Made by a program: the position numbers and the translations under genes. This document shows, piece by piece, positions 1 through 9,354 of a DNA stretch of 64,000 nucleotides. Position 1 is the stretch's first letter, and every line of letters starts with the position of its first letter. The notes under the pieces were generated by a model. It worked only from the letters and a program-made list of their open reading frames with translations. It did no database searches and had not been told where the DNA came from. This stretch comes from an uncultured Lachnospiraceae bacterium (GTDB lineage Bacteria; Bacillota; Clostridia; Lachnospirales; Lachnospiraceae): positions 1-64,000 of the forward strand of contig CAJTJZ010000007.1 in assembly GCA_910576895.1 (NCBI GenBank). The letters run 5' to 3'.

Positions 1-17
1 TCTTCATTACTTAACAT
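1..17 (-). CDS. 5' end of a gene leaving the window (unidentified)
   Basis: Reading leftwards there is an ATG at 17 to 15 followed by codons for L-S-N-E. It is preceded by an AGAGGTG ribosome binding site 6 bases upstream and by a TTGACA box at 55 to 50. Only about five residues lie inside the window, so the product cannot be named. A divergent gene next to a MATE transporter is often its regulator, but that is only a guess from family habit. Confidence 0.4.
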
Positions 18-80
18 TTTTATCACCTCTATCTTTATGATACACCCTTTGTCAAGAGGTTATTCTTTTATTGGATTGCT

Positions 81-1283
81 ATAATTGGCACAAATGCACT
101 TTCTGCTATTAATTTAACAGCACCCATAATACAACTTGTTACAGCCATTTCTACTATGCTGGCTACAGGAGGTAGTGCAGTTATTATGAAAAAGATGGGA
201 GAACAGAAAACGGAGGAGGCAAGGGAAGATTTTACGTTTTTAATTCTAGTGAATGTTATTGTAGGAATTGTTATGTGTACAGTAGGATATTTAATCATGG
301 ACTCTATTTTTGCTGGAATGAATTTATCCGCAGATGTAGAAGCATATTGTATAAAATATTTAAGTCGGTATTTAATCTTTACTGTACCAATTCTTTTAAT
401 GAATAATTTTACGCTTTATATGATTGCTAGTGAAAAGGCTAATCTTTCCTTGATTTGTTCTGTAACAGGGGGCGTTCTAAATATGGTGCTTGACTATGTG
501 TTTATTGCTATATTCAATATGGGAATCAGTGGTGCGGCAATCGCAACGGGACTTGGATATTCTGTAACAGCAGTTGTGGGATTATTTATCTTTAGTCAGA
601 AAAAAAGTCTATTGCATTTTAAAAAATCGGTATTTCGATTTAAAGTTCTTATAAATGCAGCTACAAACGGATGTTCAGAGATGGCGACTGCACTCGTTAC
701 AGGGATTATCACAATGATGTTTAACTGGACGATGTTACATTATGTCGGTGAGAATGGAGTTGCAGCAGTTACAATTATCATGTATGTATTGATGTTTGCA
801 AGTTCTTTATATACAGGTTATTCTTATGGGGTTGCACCTATGATTAGCTATTACTATGGAGAACAGAACCATCAAAAGCTAAAAAAATTAGTTATGGTCA
901 GTTTAAAAGTGATTACGGGGATTTCTTTTATAACAGTTATCGCTTCTTTTATGCTAACAAAGCCATTAGTGTCTGTTTTTGCCCGTCCAGATAATCCAGT
1001 ATACGATCTGGCAGTAACAGGAAATAGGATTTGTACGGTTGCACTTTTCTTTATTGGTTTTAATATTTTTTCGAGTGGGATGTTTACTGCATTATCTAAT
1101 GGGGTAATTTCGGCTGTCCTTGCATTTTCGAGATCTTTTGTATTTATGTTAATCATGATGCTTGTCCTTCCGCTTATTTTTGGTGTGAATGGAATTTGGT
1201 TGGCAACACCTGCGGCGGAGCTGATGGCACTTACATTGTCTGTTTTTATGTTTTTAAGATACAGAAAAAAATATGGGTATTAA
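81..1283 (+). pseudogene. MATE family efflux transporter, N-terminus missing
   Basis: MATE proteins are 12-helix antiporters that export drugs or metabolites using Na+ or H+. The reading frame is clearly MATE from about base 81 (I-I-G-T-N-A-L-S-A, the loop after helix 1) to the stop at 1283, and the first available ATG is at 156. A normal family member has about 440 residues. Here helix 1 and its start codon are absent, and upstream of base 60 the DNA is instead the promoter region of a leftward gene. In a neighbouring frame, bases 58 to 81 read G-Y-S-F-I-G-L, which resembles the missing helix-1 loop, so a small indel may lie near base 80 as well. The rest contains regular hydrophobic helices. 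Translation from 156 would give 375 residues, probably not functional. Confidence 0.75.
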
Positions 1284-1312
1284 GGAAATGTTTATAATGG
1301 ATAAAACAATTT

Positions 1313-1642
1313 TTGTCAGAGCTGAAAGTAATCATGTTTTTTTTCAATGCAGTAAGTTGCCAGTATCTTGTAAGATATGGTGAAAATTCGGATATTATAG
1401 CCTTTCGTAAAGAAATACATAATAAGTATTATATGCGTTCTTATAGTGTCGCATCTGAAAATAATCGTATTCTAATGGTAGAACAGCAAACAGAGATGTT
1501 TATTGTAATGTCCTATGTTCTGCTTTGTATTTTTCCACTGATCGGAGTGGCACTGATTACCATTATCATTAGTCGCAAGGTGAAATCAGAACAGCGTATG
1601 ATTGGTATGCTTTTTAGGATGATTTTTAAAATTTATTGCTAA
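1313..1642 (+). pseudogene. FtsX-like ABC permease remnant
   Basis: The 109 codons resemble an internal piece of an FtsX/MacB-type ABC permease: an extracytoplasmic stretch (V-R-Y-G-E-N-S-D), a membrane helix (V-M-S-Y-V-L-L-C-I-F-P-L-I-G) and the cytoplasmic S-R-K-V-K-S-E-Q-R-M-I-G motif that follows the second helix in this family. The real start and the remaining two or more helices are absent, and the reading breaks shortly after M-I-G. No good ribosome binding site precedes 1313. This is decayed DNA between the broken MATE gene and the hydrolase operon. Confidence 0.6.
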
Positions 1643-1687
1643 ACGGTGATACACTTTTCTTATTTTGTCTTATTTTATCATCTGATA

Positions 1688-1724
1688 TTGACATGAAAGA
1701 AGAATGGTAATACAATAGTATTGT
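1688..1724 (+). promoter_or_regulatory. sigma-A promoter with overlapping palindrome
   Basis: TTGACA at 1688-1693 and TACAAT at 1711-1716 are 17 bases apart. A 13-base palindrome, ACAATAGTATTGT (1712-1724), overlaps the -10 box, the usual place for a TetR-like repressor site. It would drive the small membrane peptide and the hydrolase that follow. No regulator gene for it lies inside the window; the leftward gene at base 17 is one possibility. Confidence 0.6.
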
Positions 1725-1802
1725 CAAAACATTTGTATCATCGATATCAAAATAGGATAAAATGAAAAAGTGAATAGGAAATAACAGAAAGGATTGAATG
1801 AA

Positions 1803-1937
1803 ATGACACTTGTACGAAAAAGATGCATTATTTTACTTATTATTGCCGTAATAGCGTTTCTTCTTGGTAGACTTGCAGTTAGAGCCGTTATAAATTTATT
1901 GGTGGGCGGTACTATGTTTGGAGGTAATTTCCTATGA
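1803..1937 (+). CDS. 44-residue single-helix membrane peptide
   Basis: This ORF runs from ATG 1803 to a TGA that overlaps the next gene's ATG in an ATGA arrangement (1934-1937), so the two are translationally coupled. An AGAAAGG site lies about 7 bases upstream of the start. The product has a basic N-terminus (T-L-V-R-K-R) and one long hydrophobic helix (C-I-I-L-L-I-I-A-V-I-A-F-L-L), then a short glycine-rich tail. I do not recognise a family. It may be a small partner of the membrane-anchored hydrolase downstream or a leader peptide coupling its translation. Confidence 0.55.
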   Translation: MTLVRKRCIILLIIAVIAFLLGRLAVRAVINLLVGGTMFGGNFL

Positions 1938-2914
1938 GCAAGATGGAAAAAGAAAAGAAGGTGAGAACTATGCCAATCGGAATGGGGATTTTAGTGTTTA
2001 TTGTAGGTTTTGTTGGAGGTGTGGTATCAAAGTTTGCCATTACTCCATCTTGGTCTAAGAATTATAGCGTTGAATGGAGTGACGAAATTGGAATGCTGAA
2101 AACGGATATTTCATATCATGACGGTGAAGCAAATAAATTTGATCTTTATTTACCAAAAGATAATACAAAAGAAAACTATGGACTTGTTGTCTATCTTCAT
2201 GCTGGAGGTTTCACAAGCGGTGACAAAAATGATGATAAAAAAACCCTTTCATGGTTGTGTAGCAAGGGGTATGTAGGAATTAATTATACACTCCGCACAG
2301 AAACAAATAATGCCAGTGTTTTTACACAATCAAATGAGATTAAAGCAGCAATTCCTAAAGTAATAGAAGTAGCAGAGCAAGAGGGTTATCATATTAATAA
2401 ATTAGCTATGGCGGGTGGATCTGCGGGTCATACACTAGCTATGATTTATGCTTATCGTGATGCAGAGGAATCTCCTGTTCCTGTTGCTTTAACTTTTGGA
2501 GGAGTTGGTCCTTCCTGCTTTTATACAGAAGATTGGGATAATTATGGTCTTGATCGTAATACAGAAGAAAGCTATCAGGCAGCAGCAGGACTATTTGCTG
2601 CTATGCTTGGAAGAGAACTTACCGTTGATGAAATAAAAAGTGGAACTTATATTGAAAAGATGAAACCAATCTCGGCGGCTGCATGGATTACAAGAAATTC
2701 TGCACCAGCAGTTGTTGCTTATGGTGCATATGATCGTGTTCAACCATTTAAGGCATCGCTTCGCTTGAAAAAAGCACTAGAAGAGAATGGTATAGATCAT
2801 AAGTATTTTGAGTTTTCTCATTCTGGACATGGATTACAAAATGACAATACTATGGAGAAACAATGGATGGAAGCTATTGAGGAATACCTAAATAAATATA
2901 TGCCTATCAAATAG
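1934..2914 (+). CDS. membrane-anchored alpha/beta-hydrolase (esterase/lipase-like)
   Basis: The 326-residue product probably hydrolyses an ester bond outside the membrane. Residues 17-35 form an N-terminal membrane anchor after a lysine-rich start. The hydrolase fold shows the oxyanion strand L-H-A-G-G-F (a variant of HGGG), the nucleophile elbow G-G-S-A-G-H with Ser163, an acid in G-A-Y-D-R-V and the catalytic His in H-S-G-H-G-L near the C-terminus. This is the BD-FAE/esterase pattern. It follows the 44-residue peptide with an ATGA overlap and shares its promoter at 1688. The substrate is unknown; carbohydrate esters are common for the family. Confidence 0.8.
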   Translation: MSKMEKEKKVRTMPIGMGILVFIVGFVGGVVSKFAITPSWSKNYSVEWSDEIGMLKTDISYHDGEANKFDLYLPKDNTKENYGLVVYLHAGGFTSGDKNDDKKTLSWLCSKGYVGINYTLRTETNNASVFTQSNEIKAAIPKVIEVAEQEGYHINKLAMAGGSAGHTLAMIYAYRDAEESPVPVALTFGGVGPSCFYTEDWDNYGLDRNTEESYQAAAGLFAAMLGRELTVDEIKSGTYIEKMKPISAAAWITRNSAPAVVAYGAYDRVQPFKASLRLKKALEENGIDHKYFEFSHSGHGLQNDNTMEKQWMEAIEEYLNKYMPIK

Positions 2915-2927
2915 AGAGGTAAAAACT

Positions 2928-3049
2928 ATAAAAAAGTGTTAAAAATTATCGGAATTATTATTCTTTGCGTAATTATTCTAATTATAATTTTACTTATATA
3001 CTTATCTTATAAGCCGGGTGTAGCGAAGGAAGAACAGCAAGTAGAGTAA
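2928..3049 (+). pseudogene. membrane-anchor stub with a lost start codon
   Basis: A GAGAGG site at 2914-2919 is followed, at start-codon distance, by AT-AAAAAA-GTG. Inserting one G gives ATG AAA AAA GTG and opens a frame for K-K-V-L-K-I-I-G-I-I-I-L-C and a single long helix, ending K-P-G-V-A-K-E-E-Q-Q-V-E before TAA at 3047. Such N-termini are typical of secreted or anchored hydrolases, so this looks like the beginning of a second hydrolase or lipoprotein cut short. The remaining bases to 3215 have no convincing gene on either strand. Confidence 0.45.
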
Positions 3050-3215
3050 ACATAGTTTGTAAGCAAGCTTCGGGATTGTAGGAAGCAGGACGACCAGAAA
3101 GGATGTGGCATACGATATCTTTACAAGTAACGGTGGTATCGTTATCCAGCAGTTTGCTATCCATACCAATCACTTTCTCAGGCTTTTTCCCATTCTTACC
3201 AACAGGAAGAAGAAA

Positions 3216-4753
3216 ATGGCAAGAGTAACGATTTCTGGAAGCCAGCCAAAAATCATTCATAAAATCATAATAAAAAAGTGTAGGGAAAATAAAATTGTAT
3301 CAAAATGGGCTATTACATAGATGAAGGTATTTCTGGAACGAATACGAAAAAACGGAAAGAATTTAACTATATGATTGAGTGTGCAAAAAACGGTGATTTT
3401 GATTTAATTATTACAAAAGAAATTTCTCGTTTTGCAAGAAATACTCTGGATAGTATATTTTACACACGTGATCTTAAAAAGCATGGTGTTGGTGTTATCT
3501 TTTTAAATGACAATATTAACACTTTAGATAGTGATGCAGAACTTCGTCTTGCTATTATGTCTTCGATTGCACAAGAGGAAAGTCGTAAGACTTCCGAGCG
3601 TGTTAAGTGGGGGCAGAAACGTCAGATGGAACAAGGTGTTGTATTTGGACGTAGTATGCTTGGCTATGATGTAAAAAATGGTAAAATGACTATCAATGAG
3701 GAGGGAGCGAAAATCGTTCGTCTTATCTTTCATAAATTTGTGGATGAGGGAAAAGGTACTCATGTTATTGCACGAGAACTTCGGGAGGAAGGCATCAAGC
3801 CTATGCGTGTTAAGGAATGGCAGAATACTGTTATTCTTCGCATTCTCCGCAATGAAAAATATTGTGGTGACTTAGTACAAAAGAAAACTTATACGCCAGA
3901 TTTTCTATCTCATGAAAAGAAATACAACCGAGGACAGGAAGAATTTGTTATTATCAAAGATCATCATAAACCAATTATTTCTCGTGAGCTTTTTGAAAAG
4001 GCAAATTGTATTTTGAATGAAAAATCACTTTCGCAAAAGGATAAGGCAAAATATAGCAATCGTTATCCATTCTCTGGAAAAATTAAATGTGGCAGATGTG
4101 GAGCAAGTTATGTTGCCAGATATAAAACTCGCAAAGATGGAAGCAAATACAAAGCGTGGCGTTGTTATGAATCTGTAAATCATGGTAAACCACATATAGA
4201 TAAAGAGGGCAATCAAGTGGGTTGTTCTGGTGAAAGTATCCGAAATGAGGATGCGATTAATTTATTATATCTTGTTTGCAGGGAGTTAAAAATCAATCGT
4301 CAGAAAGTCGCTCTTAATCTCATCAAAATAATTAATGCAGTTGTGCAGATGGATTTCACAGAAATAAGTGCAAATACATTATTAGAGAAAATTGAAGAAA
4401 TAAGGAAAAAACATACAGGTCTTATAGATTTATATACAAGCGGCGATATTGATAAAAGTGAGTTTACTGCTTTAAAAGCCAAGTATGATAAAGATATTGA
4501 AAAGTTAAAGTCTATGATGGAGGGTATGGAACAACAGCAGATAATGATACAAAGGAGGAAGAAATTGATGGTAGATATAAAGAAAGTCATTGATGAGCTG
4601 ATAAATGGTATCCAATATGAAGATGAATACTACACTCAGATAATCGACAAGATAGTAGTGAAGGATAAAAATCATATTGATGTTTATTTAAAAATGCTGC
4701 CATATAAGTGGAATTTTATGGTAGAAAGAAAAGAAATTAAGACCGATATTTGA
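3216..4753 (+). pseudogene. large serine recombinase with deleted catalytic region
   Basis: Large serine recombinases excise and integrate mobile elements. An ATG at 3216, after an AGGAAG site, begins M-A-R-V-T-I-S-G-S-Q-P-K and runs about 29 codons, matching the usual lead-in of clostridial element recombinases. From 3305, in a different frame, the protein resumes at Y-I-D-E-G-I-S-G-T and continues through F-A-R-N-T, the Recombinase domain, a zinc ribbon (C-G-R-C-G, then C-Y and C-S-G) and a C-terminal coiled coil, ending at 4753. The roughly 50 residues between, with the Y-A-R-V-S nucleophile motif, are missing. The protein is therefore inactive. No transfer genes or attachment sites were found beside it. 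Confidence 0.85.
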
Positions 4754-4815
4754 TTTACTATAATAGGTGTACATTTATATTATAGAAACAGAAATTTGTT
4801 GCAATGAAACAGACA

Positions 4816-5646
4816 TTAAATCTTCTTTTCTTTATATAAATGTATATATTGTTTTGGTGTCACTTTGCTATATTTTTTAAATATTGTAATAAAGTGATTA
4901 TAATCATTAAAACCTGTATCGTAACAAGTTTCTGTTAGGCTGTGTCCCTCCAAGAGCAGTTGTTTTGCTAGAGCGATTCTTTTTAACTGGATAAAATGAT
5001 ATATGGTAGTGCTTGTTTCTGATTTAAAGATATGGCATAAATGGTATTTATCTATTGAGAAATCATTTGCTATTTTAGCCAGTGATAAAGGTTCACATAA
5101 GTGCTTTTCAATATAGCAAATGATCTTATAGATACGTTCTGAATATAGTTCGTTGAAATGATAGGATGTATTATTTCGATATAGAGAATTTGCCAATACA
5201 AGCAGATTCATTAGTTCTGCTTGTATCATAATATCATATCCGAAATTTTTATTTTTTTTCAGTGTGATCATATTGCGGAGTGTGTTGCAAAAAAATTCCT
5301 GTTGTTTTTGGTTTAACTGAAAAAAACGATTAGAAGTAGCATGAAAACATTCTGATAAGTCAGTAATATGACTAGAATAAGAACTTAACAAAGCAGGTGG
5401 GATATGGATAAAAGCTCTTTCGTAAAGTTCACCAGAAACCAATCGGCTTTTATGAATATCATGATCTGTTATAAATATCATAGTGCCCGGAAGTATGTGT
5501 CGTTTGGTATTATTAATATAAAAATCCACTTCTCCCGCTATTAGGAAAAATATTTCATAAAAGTTATGCATATGAAAATCGGGATTCCAGTTATGGTAAT
5601 CCTGACATATCTTAAATTCTAATTGTTCTGAATATAATTGTATCAT
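4816..5646 (-). CDS. AraC family transcriptional regulator
   Basis: This 276-residue regulator has an N-terminal cupin-type sensing domain (residues 1-150; H-N-F-Y-E-I-F-F and N-N-T-K-R-H-I-L-P-G-T-M) and a C-terminal pair of helix-turn-helix units (about 175-270) with the AraC signature ending in Y-D-T-G-F-N-D-Y-N-H-F and K-V-T-P-K-Q-Y. The ATG at 5646 is chosen because GGGAGG lies 7 bases upstream; an earlier in-frame start would sit on top of that site. It is divergent from the GH115 gene with a 123-base shared promoter region, so it very likely activates that gene in response to a glucuronoxylan-derived sugar. This is inferred from position and family habit. Confidence 0.88.
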   Translation of the reverse strand: MIQLYSEQLEFKICQDYHNWNPDFHMHNFYEIFFLIAGEVDFYINNTKRHILPGTMIFITDHDIHKSRLVSGELYERAFIHIPPALLSSYSSHITDLSECFHATSNRFFQLNQKQQEFFCNTLRNMITLKKNKNFGYDIMIQAELMNLLVLANSLYRNNTSYHFNELYSERIYKIICYIEKHLCEPLSLAKIANDFSIDKYHLCHIFKSETSTTIYHFIQLKRIALAKQLLLEGHSLTETCYDTGFNDYNHFITIFKKYSKVTPKQYIHLYKEKKI

Positions 5647-5769
5647 AAATAGACCTCCCAAAACACAACTTTACAAAGAAAAAACGCAATATTGCAAAAG
5701 AAATTTGTAAAATATAATGTTATTTTATAGTAAAAGAATTTATATGTCAATAAAGGAAGGGGAAAGAAA

Positions 5770-8700
5770 ATGGACAAGGACTTTTTACTTACAAAAAAGA
5801 GAACGATTATCATATGCTATTCCATACAGGAGAGTAAAGCGGTAAAGAGAGGTATTCAAAGTTTAAGGGAAGATATAAAAAAGGTTGTGGCATGTCAATG
5901 TATGGAGATGTTCTATGAGGAAGAAAAAGAAGAAGTAAATTTTTGCATTGTGGCAGGAACAATAGGAAAAAATGCGGTGATTGATAAAAAAATTGAGCAG
6001 GGATTGTTAAAAGTAGATCCTATACTAGATGAAAATGGAAATTATAGATGGGAAGGATATGTAATACAGAAGATAGAAAATAAACTCTATATTGTCGGTT
6101 CAGATCGCAGAGGAACAATCTATGGTATCTATGAGTTTTCAAGATGGCTTGGAGTGTCACCATGGTACTATTTTGGAGATGTGCCTATTCAAAAAAAACA
6201 GGAAATGATGATTCCTAGTGGGTTTTATAAAGCAGACTATCCTTCTGTACAATATAGGGGAATTTTTATTAATGATGAAGAAGAACTGGAAGCATGGGCA
6301 AAAGAGCATACAAGAGATAATACCATAGGACCAGAAATTTATGAAAAGATATTTGAACTTTTGCTTCGATTAAAGGCAAATTATATATGGCCAGCAATGC
6401 ATGTAAATTATTTTAATGAAAATCCATTTAATGGTGCATTAGCAGATGAAATGGGAATTGTAGTAGGAACTTCTCATTGTGATATGCTTCTTAGAAGTAA
6501 TCAAAATGAATGGAATCCTTGGGTGCTAAAAAAAGGATATCATAAATTGAAATATGATTATTCTATAGAGGGAGAAAACAGAGAAAGAATTAAGGAATAT
6601 TGGAAAGAGAGCTTAGAACAGAATAGAGATTATGAAAATACATATACCATTGGAATGAGAGGGATTCATGATTCTGGATTTGTCGCCAGCAAAATTGATG
6701 AAAATACACAATTAGATAAAAAACAAATCCAAAAGGAAAAAATCAAATTAATGCAGAAAGTTTTTGCTGATCAGCGTACAATCATTCGTGAAGTACTTGG
6801 AAAAGAAAAGGCAGAGAAAGCAGTACAAGTATTTATACCATATAAAGAAGTTCTTGATTTGTATAATGCAGGACTTGATGTGCCAGAGGATGTGACAATG
6901 ATATGGGCGAATGATAATTTTGGTCATATGAGAAGATACCCGAACAAAGAGGAACTTACTAGAAAGGGTGGGCATGGTCTTTATTTTCATAATTCTTATT
7001 GGGCTCATCCAGAAATGAGTTATTTGTTTATTAATTCCATTCCACTGGCACAAACAGGAAATGAGTTGGAGAAGGCTTATAAGAAAGGCATTCATAAACT
7101 GTGGGTATTAAATGTTGGAGCAATAAAACCACTGGAAATGGATATGGAGTATTTTATTTGTTATGGATGGGAAGCAGGAAAGGAAAAGGCAATTACTAAG
7201 AATCCAGAGCAGTTTGTAAAGAAGTGGGTGAATCATAACTTTTCAGGGGAGTTTGGCAAGGAAGTGGCAGATTTATATGGAAAATATGCACAGATAACAA
7301 ATGTGAGAAAGGTAGAACATTTAGTATCCGATGTTTTTGCTCAAGAAGGTTATGGTGATGAAGCAGGAAGAAGACTTATTAGGCTGAAGGATTTATATGA
7401 CAGGGGAAATCAAATATGGCATTGTCTTCCTAAAAATGAAAAAGATTCTTTCTTTGAATTGTTTCTTATGAAAATCCATGCATCTTTTTGGAGCAATGCA
7501 GAATATTATTTTGCCGATCGAAGTAGATTATGTTATAATAGAGGGCTTGGTAAAGCTGCAGATCAATATATTGACTGTTCCAGAATTATGATGGACTGCC
7601 GAAGAGGAATGCTTTATTTTTATAATTATATTATGTGTAATGGAAAATGGAGTCATATATTGACTCCAGAAGCATTTCCACCACCAAAAATACCACTATA
7701 TCCAGCGGGAAAACCAGCATTGCTTATAACAGGAAAACCGCATATGAGTGTTATTACATGGGACGGAGAGAGAATAGAAGAAAAAGGGGAGTTGGTTTTT
7801 TATGAATCAGGAATACAAAGAAAATGGATTGAGATAGGTAATATGGGAAGTGGTGAATTGGAGTATGAGGTTCATGGACATGAAGATACATGGATTACTA
7901 TTTCGCAAGCAAGAGGAAAGATAAAAACAGAAAAAAGAATCTATATAGAAACAGTAAAGGATTATAATGGTGAACAAAAAGAAATTTTGCTAAAACTGTA
8001 TGCAGGAAATGGAAGAGAAAAAAAGCTTCTTTCTATAAAAAAGAGATGTTGTGATATGGAAAAGAAGGATTTTCATGGTTGTATGGAAGCAGATGGTGGA
8101 GTTGCTATTCCAGCAGTTTGTTTTTATAGAGCAAAAAATATACAAGTGATATCTGGTCTGGGACGTATGAGTAATGACGCAGTTATGGCATTGCCGAAGA
8201 AAGGAAAAAAGTCAGTACTGGAATATACATTTTATACATATTCTTATGGCGAATTTGAAGTGGAAATCTGTCGCTATGTCACACTTAATTCCTGCGGACG
8301 TATTCGGATGGAGGTGAAAATAGATGAAAATACACCTGTTATACTTGAATCTGCAATTACAGATGAATGGAAAGAAGGCTGGAAAGAAAGTATACTAAAT
8401 AATGGAGAAAAGTTATCTTTTATTTGGAATAATAAAGAAAAAGGAATACACACACTAATAATTTCAATTCCAGATGAATTTGTAACAATTGACAGGATCA
8501 ATATTTATACTATGCCTAGAAAAAAGAATAATCTGGGATTATTATGTACTTTGGAAAAAGATGGATATGATGTGATATATCCAAAAGATATGCCAGAAAT
8601 TGATATGGATAAGATTCAACAAGAAACGGAGTGTTTCTATCAAATAGTTTGTAAAGAGATTCCTTTGCCAAATCAGGTATATGCAGGGAAGAATTTTTGG

Positions 8701-9351
8701 AAAATTGACCGTTTATATGCACATAATGAGGAATATCCACAAAAAGGGAGAGGGAAAAAAAGAAATTATTCTTTTGATGAACAGACAGAAAAAAATGTAG
8801 TAAAGGAAATTACAAAAACAGATTTAAGAGAATCACAAGGGAGATTATGTATAGAAGCAGAATATGTGCTTGCAGAATCCAATGTAGCATGGAGAACTTT
8901 TAGTAAAGATGGGAAGCAAAGATGGGAACATTTACAATCAGAAACAGCAGGACGTACCGGACTTGCTATGCAATTGGAACAAGCGGGTGTCATTTATGAA
9001 AAACCAGAAGATGCTCCGGGATTGAACTATAGAATAACAATACAACATGAGGGAGTTTACCATGTGTGGCTATTATTGTATATTCCAGATGATAGGTCGG
9101 ATTTGTTTGTTTTAGCAGTAGATGGTATTGTCCAGCCTTTGCAAGAGCAATTTTCGAAAGGAGGTCAGTTTACGTATGGAACTTCTCATATTTATTATTG
9201 GAATCTGATTTCAGATATACAATTAACATCACAAGAACATGTTTTTAGTATTTTTCCAATAAAAAGTGGTTTTAGAGTAGACAGAATCTATCTGACAATG
9301 GGAGAGGAACTTCCACCAAATGATTATGAATGGGATAAAATAATAAGATAA
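5770..9351 (+). CDS. GH115 xylan alpha-1,2-glucuronidase
   Basis: Family 115 enzymes remove 4-O-methyl-glucuronic acid side chains from glucuronoxylan or its oligomers. The 1193-residue product shows the family core Y-R-G-I-F-I-N-D-E-E, L-K-A-N-Y-I-W-P-A-M-H, and M-I-W-A-N-D-N-F-G-H (residues roughly 165-450), then beta-sandwich regions and the GH115 C-terminal domain (R-L-C-I-E-A-E-Y near residue 1020 onwards). There is no signal peptide, so it should act in the cytoplasm on imported oligosaccharides. The start has a strong AAGGAAGGGG site. No transporter or xylanase is next to it; only the divergent AraC gene. Its stop codon lies within a few bases of a truncated cotJC, suggesting it arrived as a block. 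Confidence 0.93.
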   Translation: MDKDFLLTKKRTIIICYSIQESKAVKRGIQSLREDIKKVVACQCMEMFYEEEKEEVNFCIVAGTIGKNAVIDKKIEQGLLKVDPILDENGNYRWEGYVIQKIENKLYIVGSDRRGTIYGIYEFSRWLGVSPWYYFGDVPIQKKQEMMIPSGFYKADYPSVQYRGIFINDEEELEAWAKEHTRDNTIGPEIYEKIFELLLRLKANYIWPAMHVNYFNENPFNGALADEMGIVVGTSHCDMLLRSNQNEWNPWVLKKGYHKLKYDYSIEGENRERIKEYWKESLEQNRDYENTYTIGMRGIHDSGFVASKIDENTQLDKKQIQKEKIKLMQKVFADQRTIIREVLGKEKAEKAVQVFIPYKEVLDLYNAGLDVPEDVTMIWANDNFGHMRRYPNKEELTRKGGHGLYFHNSYWAHPEMSYLFINSIPLAQTGNELEKAYKKGIHKLWVLNVGAIKPLEMDMEYFICYGWEAGKEKAITKNPEQFVKKWVNHNFSGEFGKEVADLYGKYAQITNVRKVEHLVSDVFAQEGYGDEAGRRLIRLKDLYDRGNQIWHCLPKNEKDSFFELFLMKIHASFWSNAEYYFADRSRLCYNRGLGKAADQYIDCSRIMMDCRRGMLYFYNYIMCNGKWSHILTPEAFPPPKIPLYPAGKPALLITGKPHMSVITWDGERIEEKGELVFYESGIQRKWIEIGNMGSGELEYEVHGHEDTWITISQARGKIKTEKRIYIETVKDYNGEQKEILLKLYAGNGREKKLLSIKKRCCDMEKKDFHGCMEADGGVAIPAVCFYRAKNIQVISGLGRMSNDAVMALPKKGKKSVLEYTFYTYSYGEFEVEICRYVTLNSCGRIRMEVKIDENTPVILESAITDEWKEGWKESILNNGEKLSFIWNNKEKGIHTLIISIPDEFVTIDRINIYTMPRKKNNLGLLCTLEKDGYDVIYPKDMPEIDMDKIQQETECFYQIVCKEIPLPNQVYAGKNFWKIDRLYAHNEEYPQKGRGKKRNYSFDEQTEKNVVKEITKTDLRESQGRLCIEAEYVLAESNVAWRTFSKDGKQRWEHLQSETAGRTGLAMQLEQAGVIYEKPEDAPGLNYRITIQHEGVYHVWLLLYIPDDRSDLFVLAVDGIVQPLQEQFSKGGQFTYGTSHIYYWNLISDIQLTSQEHVFSIFPIKSGFRVDRIYLTMGEELPPNDYEWDKIIR

Positions 9352-9354
9352 TAG

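Noticed and set aside
3055..3215. Attachment site of the recombinase element
   Set aside because: No matching direct repeat was found at the other side of the gene or beside the GH115 block.
2994..3320. Overlapping short frames on both strands between the hydrolase and the recombinase
   Set aside because: None has a ribosome site and domain except the recombinase lead from 3216; the minus frame with K-N-G-K-K-P-E-K-V-I-G looked protein-like but matches no family I know.
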